Part shown: piece after piece, positions 56,485-64,000 of the stretch | Numbering within the stretch: position 1 is the stretch's first letter | Layout of the letters: every line of letters begins with the position of its first letter | Assembly: GCF_035222275.1 (NCBI RefSeq) | Contig: NW_026946359.1 | Coordinates: forward strand, 2,170,001 to 2,234,000 | Source: Podospora bellae-mahoneyi | Taxonomy: Eukaryota > Ascomycota > Sordariomycetes > Sordariales > Podosporaceae | Reading direction: 5' to 3' | DNA: 64,000 nt | Program-made: the position numbers and the translations under genes | Notes under the pieces: model-generated | The model's database searches: none | What the model was told of the DNA's origin: nothing | What the model saw: only the letters and a program-made list of their open reading frames with translations

Positions 56485-59400
56485 CTACTCCTTCTCATCC
56501 CTATATCTCCAGGGCTTTTGCCTCTTTCTCGACCCACGGACGCTGTCGTCGTCGTCATCATCGTCGTCCTCGTCCCCTTCGTTGTCGTCATTGTCGGATC
56601 TCCCCCCACCTCTCCCATTCACCACCGACTGGTCAGAGTGGGAGGAGGTAGAAGAGTCGATCGGTTGAAAGATGCTCTGTCTATACAGCCCCGCACTGTT
56701 GTTTCTGTTGGACTGAACATGTGACTCATATTCGCGGTGGTGGTCACCGTCACCTGACGGGCTCTGAGCCTCCTCCTCGAAGTCGGAGGCTTTTCGCTTC
56801 TTACCCGCCGCTGTGGTAGAGATGGAGTTCGAGAGCGTTGAGGGCCCGGGGCGAGAAAACCGGTTGCGGTAGGCGAGTGGGTGATCTTCGGAGTCGGTGC
56901 CATGCCTTCCGATGTTGTTGATGGATTTCTCGCTGCTGTTGCTAGGACTAGTAGTGCTGCTGCCGGGACTCGTCTTTCCAATCTTGCTGCTGCTGGTAGT
57001 CTTAGCGGTGCCAGGTCGATGCTTTGGTTTGCGCCCTGCGCCAGGTCGTGCGCCCCCTCTCTTAGAGATTTTCTTCACGGGTTCCTGACCAGGGCCGCTA
57101 ACTGCGCCATTCGCGCCAAATGCCGTGCTGGCATATGGGTGTTTGGAGATGCGCCGTCGTGAAGGAGTTTCTTCTAGGGCCCCGCTCTCGCCTTGACTAT
57201 CACTAATCTCGGTGGCGTGTTGGTATTCGCCGGTTTCCTCAGGCGGCTGTGCTTGTTTTTTCTTACGACCAGCACCAGGCCTTGCTCCGCCTCGTTTACC
57301 ACGTTGCTTCTTGTTAGGGGTCTCCCCATAGTCCACGCCATCTTCATCATCTTGCCGGCGGCGTAACTCGTCAAAGAACAACTCATCGTCACTGCCTCGA
57401 TAGTCCAAATGCCGGCTCGACTTGGATGTGGTTTTGCGGGGGGCAGCACGTTGAGCGCCTCCTTTGCGCTTCGGCGCGCCATTCCCGCTGCCCTTTTCCT
57501 TCCCACCGCTCTCTCGTGACTCTACGAGCTTCTTGGTCAAGTTAGGGAAGTTGTCACCGTAGTTAAAGAATAACTCCTCCCCGGCCTTGATGTCACGAAG
57601 TGCCGAGAACTTGATGCGGAACTCATGGTTGACATACATGATTTTTGGGGTGATGTTGCAGGTGTCGTTGGCATGGTTGATGTACCGGCTGAGGTTCCCA
57701 TAAATGGCCGCGTCCACCCATATGCCCTCCTGCTCAAGAAGCGTGAAAAGATATGAAATCTTGTTTTCCTCGTCAAACACGTCACCACGGCGATTCTCGC
57801 GGCGAACGCCCTCGTCGTGGCTAATAAGTTCGCCAGTGTACTCAATGATAAACTCGTCCTGCGCTATATCCTCCGCAGCAAAGAGACCATATCCACAGCC
57901 CTCCAGCTGGGAGGAACCTATCACGACCGCCTTGGTGGCGCCGCGTTGCATGGGTACATTTTGACACCCTGTCGAATGAAGCTGTTCATCGTAGGCGTTC
58001 TCAGGATCAGCTCTCTCCCTCGCTCCACATCCCTTGCAAAGGACAGGGTCGCATTCCCGGTTGAGTTGAACACAGATACACGGCTTCCCTTCTTTCTGGC
58101 GTTGGATACATGTCTTGCCTAGCGAATGACAGGCACACCCAGTAAACTTGAGGGCACATGTTTCTGCCGTACATAAGCAGAATCGCTCGCAGAGGACGGG
58201 GTGTCTCCCCTTGGATGCACATTGGCAGCCGTTCGCAGCCGTACACGCACCCTCGTGATGGCAGGGCGTCCATATTTCCCGTAGCGAATGCTCGTGCGTG
58301 ACAGTTGCATCTTCCCAACCACTCAATAGCTGCTTCTTTCTCCGATCATACCACGTAACTGGCTTGGGTCCCTTGACGGTCTCAAAAGCCTCGGGGACAG
58401 CAGGAAGTGCCAGGCTGAGCTCCCTGAATTTGCGATGTACATCCCAGCAGGGCCGGTTCAGCACAGCAGCAACAAAACACTGCGGCATGAGGGACGAGCT
58501 GTAGCCCAGAGTCGCAAACACCTGCTCAAGGACCGTAACCTCGTTTCCAGACCATGGCTTTTCCACATAACCTGGTTTCCCGGTATCGTGAGTGCGATAG
58601 CAGGAATTCCGGCAAGGTTGGGGATTTGATTTCAAGACAAGGCTTGATTGCTTGCTTGAGTGGTCTTGAAGTTGTGCCATCCACTTAGCCCGCAGAGCAG
58701 ATGCAACACCGCCGATTTCATCGAGAGACAAGCACCGCTTCTGATTGTCTCCATCGATTTCACCGTGCTCACAGTCATGACTGAAACAGATCAGACAGCC
58801 CAACGCCGAGTAACTCCCCAGGGATTCCACAACCTTTTGCGTCAGCTCTCTATTCTGATGCCTTTGGGCACTCGGCGTATTCTTGGTCTTCCTGTTGTCC
58901 AAGATAGGCTCCACGGCCTTGTCTAGCTTCAAGACATCACTGAGGGTGATGGGTCTCTGGTTCTTGGGGTCACCAAAGACTTTGTCAAAAGCTTCGGTGA
59001 AGAGCTTGGCTGCTCTAGAACCACGGGGTGACCCAGCACCTTCGTTGTATGTGTCAAGAAGGTGGCTCCTCTGTTGCGGGGTGATGGCATCATCGCTCTC
59101 TGGCTGGCTTGCCATGTAGCGGATGAGAGTGGTTTTGGTGCAGCCGTCAATGGCTAGCCTCTCCAACCACGGCTCCAGGTAGGTTGATAAGATAGCTGCG
59201 TATTCATTCTGCGCTCTCTTGGCCAGCCTCTGTACCCGACCAAGGGCTTTGAAGCCAGACAACTTATCAAGAGTCTCCAGTTCATTGAGCCATTCGGCGT
59301 ACCTCTTTTCCTCAGCCGAGTTCGGGTCCACATCACGAAGATGTGGCACAAAGTTTAGCATGGAATTTGGCGCAAGAATATTTTTGCGAATTTCAACATG

Positions 59401-60365
59401 ATGAAACCTGTATCGTGGGACACTTTGCCTGTCTGAGGCGATGCACACAACAGGGAAATCGATATGTTTCCCGTGTGCTCTTATGGCTTTCCCTTGCTCG
59501 CCACTATGTTGCTTTTCGGGGGTTAGAGAGATGCTCGGCAAAGAGGGTTATCAGAACTAACCTTGAATTTGAGAGTCATAGTCTCTATTTCATTCCCAGC
59601 CGATTCATCATGGTCAACCGTGAGAGGTTTCATATCGGCGAACGCATCCACAGAGCTAATGTGCTGAGGCTTGGGCGCATTTCTCTCGTCTTCATCAAGC
59701 AGAAAGTGAACGAGATGCGCATGATCCTCGCTGACCTCATTCACAAAGGACCTGAGGATGTCGGCAATGGAGTCTACTGTCCAATCGTCGACCTTTTGTG
59801 GCGTCATTGATTTTGGCGTCTCGTGGCCTCTGAACTCTGAGAGTTGGAGCGAAAGTGAAGTTTGCGACTGCGGGGTCGGGTGCTGGGCCGTATTTTTGAG
59901 AGTTGGCGACTGTGAATCCTGAATCTCATCCCGTGTTGAAAATCGCATTATTGACTTTGATGGTGTTCTATCCAGCCCTGACTTGCTCTTAGCCACTGGT
60001 GACCCATTGGGAGTCCGCCTTCTACTCGCAGGCGCGGATGTGGCTGTAGCATCAGATAAAGAGGAGGGACTAGGCCCTCTACTAGCTTTCACATGTTGCG
60101 GAGCCGAGTTCCGCGCATGGTGATGGGGCCGCTCAGACACATAGGGTTGTGAAGCTGGTTGGGATCGCAGCCGGTCGCCGTTGTGAGCGTGGCTCAAGGT
60201 CGTTGTCCTGACACCAGTTTCGTCGGCCACACCATCGCCACCTTCACTCCCCCCATCTTCACTAGCTGAGGTCGAATCCGCCGTCAAATCCACCACAATT
60301 CTCCCGGACGAGACCATCGCTCGTGTCCCGGCTGCTTCTCGCTTCCCTATAGTTGTACCATTCAC
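56485..60365 (-). CDS. set-7: Histone H3 lysine-27 methyltransferase (SET-7/KMT6, EZH2 orthologue)
   Basis: Catalytic subunit of Polycomb repressive complex 2, which trimethylates H3K27 to silence facultative heterochromatin. Exons 60365-59562 and 59511-56485, with a 50-nt intron, give 1276 residues. The CXC domain (about 684-780) has repeated cysteines such as CHHEGACTAANGCQC and CFCL-type clusters. The SET domain (about 800-923) reads GYGLFAAEDIAQDEFIIEYTG, then YINHANDTCN and EELFFNYGDNF, so the AdoMet and catalytic motifs are intact. The 350-residue C-terminal tail is unusual: it holds two RGGARPGAGRK basic repeats resembling AT hooks and ends in a run of eight aspartates followed by a basic segment. 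The start at 60365 is the first ATG of exon 1. Confidence 0.93.
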
Positions 60366-62040
60366 AATGCCCCGTAATCCCGCGTTGGGGATCTCTTGGT
60401 GTGACGATGCCGAGTTGTTGATGAGTTGCTGTTGCTCTCTTGGCGTAAAGGGAGAGCCCCGTCTGTTTGTCAGAGAATGAAAGAATCACCTGCCGCTTTC
60501 ACGAAATTAAAGAACCAAAAGGAAAACGTGCTAGTTAACGGAGACCCGGCCGAGAGTCGAATCCACCGGGCGCTGTGATGCCCACTAGATGCCGAGTTTA
60601 TGATGAGATGGTCACACACATCTTCCATTCTTGAGAGAAGAGACGCGCAGCAGCGCTCCTGCTGAAAGACGCGATTTCTTGGCTACCTGAGGCAGGTGCA
60701 CAGACCATACATGCCATTCTAGCGACCCACCAACCCTGGAACTCCCCTTAGACGAAGCAACCATGACCATTCATGGACTCATCTACCAGTGAGCCTCACC
60801 ACTTGCGTCCCTGAAGTTTATCAATACTCGCGGTGTTTGAAAAAGATCTCACGGGACATTATTTAGTTTTCAAACTTGCCGGGGTATCTCAAGCTTCGGG
60901 TATCAAGCCCACAGCCGAGCAGGATAACCCCATCCATTGGCAACCTTCAGTTAAGGTGTAATATTGTCGAGAGCCTCTCGGTATTCTGGGATGTTTTAGA
61001 TACATTATGTGCATGTTTGCTTGTTTTGCCATCGTTGAAATGAAGCTGAGTGTAAGGCTGTTCTAGTTCTGCTGTTCCATTCAAGAGCAGCAACTGAAAA
61101 GAAAATATATGACATCTATAGAAAGAGCCATCATAGGGCCTGGCATTGATTTTGTAACCCTGAGACTCTACTCTACCTTCAGCTACCGCAGCATTATATA
61201 AACTAGCTGGTAGTCAGCTTCAGAAATACCCATGGAAGCCTCCTCCAAACATGACAATCCACATCGGGATTAGCGGCCGCCGCGCACCGATGTCAGGGGT
61301 CCGTCCCTGGGGATCCGGCAGTTTGGGCAACGCATTTATCAGAGTTACATACAAAAGGTCCACATGAATCGGTTCCGCAAGGTTCGAAAGCCATTTTGTA
61401 AACTTTCGATGAACTCCGACTCTAAATATCAAGTCGCAAAGTCAAGGTACCTACCCTACTTCTATTTGTAGCGGCTTAACAAATCCCCCTCCAAGTTACC
61501 TATATTCTCCCAGTAAACCATCAGCAAACCCCGCTTCAAAGCCGAAGCTCTCAGGCTTGCCGTTTAGAAACAGCATTCAACCCGATTGAAACCTCCAATT
61601 GGACCGCTCTCTCACCCCGCATCCATATCTTCCGATGCGTCCTTGTGCTGTGTCCCGCAAAGCACATGCTTCACGACAAATCAGACTTCCATATAAACGA
61701 GTGTGGACTGTGCTGGTGGAGAACATATTGATCCGGACCTTTGTTACTCAACAGGTACAGGTAGCATTTCAACAGACCAGATCGGATTGGATGATTAATC
61801 CCACCATATTATGGAGTGAGAGGAGGGGCCGCGCTAAATAGCACGACATCCCCCATCATGACATCCTGAACTTTCCGATGTACCCTTGCCTCTGTGACAT
61901 AACATACCTATATACTGCTGATAGTCTCTCATCATCTCTCTACCTCATCTTACAGCTGTGTTTCTAACTACTCCCAAATCCCCTCAAGGCACCCTTCAAG
62001 GCTCTATCATTACAATAGCTACCCCTCCCTCACCGACGTC
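60366..62040. other. Divergent intergenic region
   Basis: About 1.7 kb between set-7 and the DUF3237 gene. No gene, tRNA or repeat recognised. A T-arm-like GAGTCGAATCC near 60556 has no tRNA around it. Confidence 0.45.
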
Positions 62041-62660
62041 ATGTCTGGCTTCCCCAAACTCATCCCCGCCTTCACGGCCAGAGTAAGCCTCCCTTATCCC
62101 TCGCCAACAATAATACACCCCCCCTTACGCCGTATCAACATTCCCCCTACCACCACATATACACCACCCCCTTTCCCTCTCAAACCTCAACTAACCCTCT
62201 CCAGATCGCCATAGAACCCCCCACCGCCATCTCCCCCCACCTCCTCCACGTCCCCTTCGTCCCCTCCCTCGGCTCCCTAATCTCCGAACCCTCCTACCCC
62301 CTCAAGCTCAACGCCCCCATCCTCCACGGCGCAGACTACATCACCACCCAACCCGACGGCAAGACCGTCAAGCTCGAGGTCCAGTCCGTAGCCAAGGATG
62401 CCTCCACCGGCGCCACCATCCGCTTCAACTACACCGGCACCGTCTCCCTCCTCGGCGCCGCCGGCAAGGTCCTCAAGGGCGACCCCTCCGCCGCAACCAC
62501 CGACTTTGGCGAGGCCTTCATCCACCCCGTCTTCCAGACCGGTGGTGTTCCCGAGTTGGCCGAGCTGGCGAACAAGGTATATGTTGGGTCTGGGAGGTTC
62601 ATCTTGGAAGAGGGCAAGCCCGTTATTGTCGAGTACAAGATTAGTGAGGTTGTTGCCTAG
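62041..62660 (+). CDS. DUF3237 family protein
   Basis: Exons 62041-62082 and 62205-62660, with a 122-nt intron (GTAAGC...CTAACC...CCAG), encode 165 residues. Exon 1 gives MSGFPKLIPAFTAR. Exon 2 contains LHVPFVPSLGSLISEP and LHGADYITTQPDGKTVKLEV, then IRFNYTGTV and FGEAFIHPVFQTGG, ending IVEYKISEVVA. This is the small beta-barrel DUF3237 pattern common in fungi and bacteria; the biochemical role is unknown. No targeting signal is present. The donor and acceptor join in phase 0. Confidence 0.83.
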
Positions 62661-63059
62661 GTGCTGGTTGGATAGTATAGTGGATGATTTGAGTGCATGT
62701 CAAAGGAATGATACAAAATAGTTACACAAACAGATGCATGTCAAAGCAAGCCAAAGTAAAAACATCTTAATTGTGCAGTCTCGCTATAATCCCCCGAAAT
62801 CCCAGATAACAAAAGCAAATGAACCGCTATCCCTCTCCACAATCCCTCCACCGCCCTCTCATAAGTATTCCCAGACCTCTTGATGCGATATCTCCCAACG
62901 CCTTGGTATGCCAGTCGTAAGATGAGATCGAAAAAAAGTCAAATGCCGTAAGAGCCGAGAACTCCAATGACAAAGGCAGAAAGAAAAGGAAAGAAAAGCC
63001 AGTCCAGATATCATTTGTGAAGCGCTCCAGAGGTATCAATGTTGTATCAGTGAAAAGAC
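62661..63059. other. Convergent intergenic region
   Basis: About 400 bp of 3' flanking sequence between two convergent reading frames. Nothing recognised. Confidence 0.45.
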
Positions 63060-63650
63060 CTAAGTGTCCTTAGACTTGAAGACACCGTCAACTCCAGGCT
63101 CAGAGTCGCCATAAACTTCAGCGTTGAAGCTGTCTTCGTCTTGATAGTCAGAAGGCTTCTCATTGATACCGGGAGACTTCGAGTTGTTCGGTGTCAAACG
63201 CAGCAAGTTGTGTCCGGAGATAAAGGTGTTCAAAGCCACAGGGGCAGCAGATGGCGTAATTTCAAGAATGAGATCGTCCACGTCCTCCTCCGAAATAACA
63301 CTACCCCCAGTGGGGGAGTAAAAGTCGTGACAGCCCAAGTCGCTACCGTTGTCCACAGTTGTTGATTTGCGGATATTCGCGGTGTCAAAATCGTGGTCAT
63401 TGTTTTTAAACTTACGGTTGATACCGCCCTTCAGCTTGCCATGAATGTCAAAATTCGGAAGCTTAGAGTTATCAAAACCACCCACAGGCTGAGACTCACC
63501 AACTTTACCGATATTTAGGATTAGCTCGGCTGTAAGTTTGGTGACTTGATCACTCCCGGTATAGTTGTCGTCATTACCCACCGTAACTGCCTCCTCGCAA
63601 CTGCCAATTGGTGTACAATCATCCCCGGGCTTGTTGTCGTGCCTCTGCTT
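63060..63650 (-). other. Open stretch of 196 codons directly after, and in frame with, the CSTF64 stop
   Basis: The codon after the CSTF64 TAG (63653-63651) begins an uninterrupted reading in the same frame that ends at a stop at 63060-63062. The deduced text is hydrophilic and rich in Asp, Asn, Ser and Gly, with segments VSEEDVDD-like (ISEEDVDDLILEI) and GISGHNLL-type (FISGHNLLRLTP). It has no ATG near its beginning. It could be a C-terminal extension made by stop readthrough or alternative splicing, a 3' exon of another gene, or chance. Confidence 0.3.
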
Positions 63651-64000
63651 CTAGCGGTGACCTTGCAGGGAGAATTGAGCTCTCAAGGCCAAAATCTGCT
63701 GCTTCTCGGCTTCGGGAAGCATGTCAATCGTCTCTTGAGGTAGCTCCATGACAGCACGCATCAGGGCCTCAGGGTCCTGAGCAGGAGGGGGGGCAGCGAC
63801 AGGAGGAGGCGCGGCACCAGGGACCGGAACAACCGGGGCAGCGACGGGGGGGGCGGCATAACCACCGACTGGAGTGCCGGTCGCCGCAGGGACAGGGTAG
63901 CCGCCATAGTTGGCGGGGACAGCCGCAGGAGGCGGGGCAACGCTCACACCAGTGTCGAGGACGGAGTTGATTGCGTCCGGTGACACCAAGCCCATGATCA
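63651..64000 (-). CDS. Cleavage stimulation factor 64 kDa subunit (RNA15/CSTF2), 3' part
   Basis: The final 115 or so residues of an RNA 3'-end processing factor; the RRM and hinge lie beyond the right edge. A Pro/Ala/Gly/Val-rich linker is followed by the conserved C-terminal three-helix domain, DPEALMRAVMELPQETIDML, then PEAEKQQILALRAQF, and a short end SLQGHR before TAG. In yeast this domain binds Pcf11. The end matches the family's usual C-terminus. The frame is open back to 64000, so the ATG at 63995 is an internal methionine rather than the start. Confidence 0.88.
   Translation of the reverse strand, partial: IMGLVSPDAINSVLDTGVSVAPPPAAVPANYGGYPVPAATGTPVGGYAAPPVAAPVVPVPGAAPPPVAAPPPAQDPEALMRAVMELPQETIDMLPEAEKQQILALRAQFSLQGHR

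Noticed and set aside
60545-60590. tRNA-like GAGTCGAATCC segment
   Set aside because: No cloverleaf can be built on either strand.

Overview
The window is nuclear DNA of a filamentous ascomycete, most likely a Sordariomycete close to the Sordariales. Genes carry one to three short introns of about 50-75 nt with GTRNGT donors and CTAAC branch sites. The gene set is typical of Pezizomycotina: VTC4, a set-7/KMT6-type H3K27 methyltransferase, PPZ, SUR7 and a fungal OTT_1508-type deaminase. Intergenic gaps are long and I see no transposon. All exon models here were read by eye and checked only for frame.

Left part (1-28.4 kb), in order: 5' end of VTC4 (-), RMT2 (+), OTT_1508-like deaminase (+), NmrA/EasG-like reductase (-), SnoaL-like protein with a minisatellite in its intron (+), a 1335-residue sterol glucosyltransferase-like protein with UIM-like C-terminal motifs (-), mitochondrial phosphate carrier (-), CBS protein (+), a conserved fungal protein (-), an atypical extended SDR (-), tRNA-Leu(UAA) with intron (-), capping protein beta (-) and ALG12 (+).

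The centre (28.4-35.1 kb) is the unusual part. It is a tandem array of ten recognisable units plus decayed ones, all on the + strand, spaced about 360-450 bp where contiguous. Each unit predicts a 66-121 nt RNA. The RNA begins AGCGAAGTAGC and ends CTTCGCT followed by a T run, so its ends pair. The interior differs almost completely between units, yet nearly every copy can form its own hairpin beside the closing stem. Most units have a TATA-like box about 30 bp upstream and many have a GATGTCCTCA-type box about 100 bp upstream. A tRNA B-box-like GTTCGAATC lies about 130-195 bp downstream of most copies. This layout resembles the yeast U6 gene SNR6, so I infer a family of RNA polymerase III small RNA genes with hypervariable interiors. 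I do not recognise the family. A two-exon membrane-protein gene lies inside the array on the opposite strand.

Right part (35.8-64 kb): PAF-acetylhydrolase-like protein (+), a large disordered protein with a C-terminal Cys/His domain (+), MTM1-like carrier (+), PPZ phosphatase (-), SUR7-family protein (+), SET-7/KMT6 methyltransferase (-), DUF3237 protein (+) and the 3' end of CSTF64/RNA15 (-). The last is followed in the same frame by an unexplained 196-codon open stretch. Apart from the array the genes look like ordinary unlinked housekeeping and regulatory genes, with no evident metabolic cluster.
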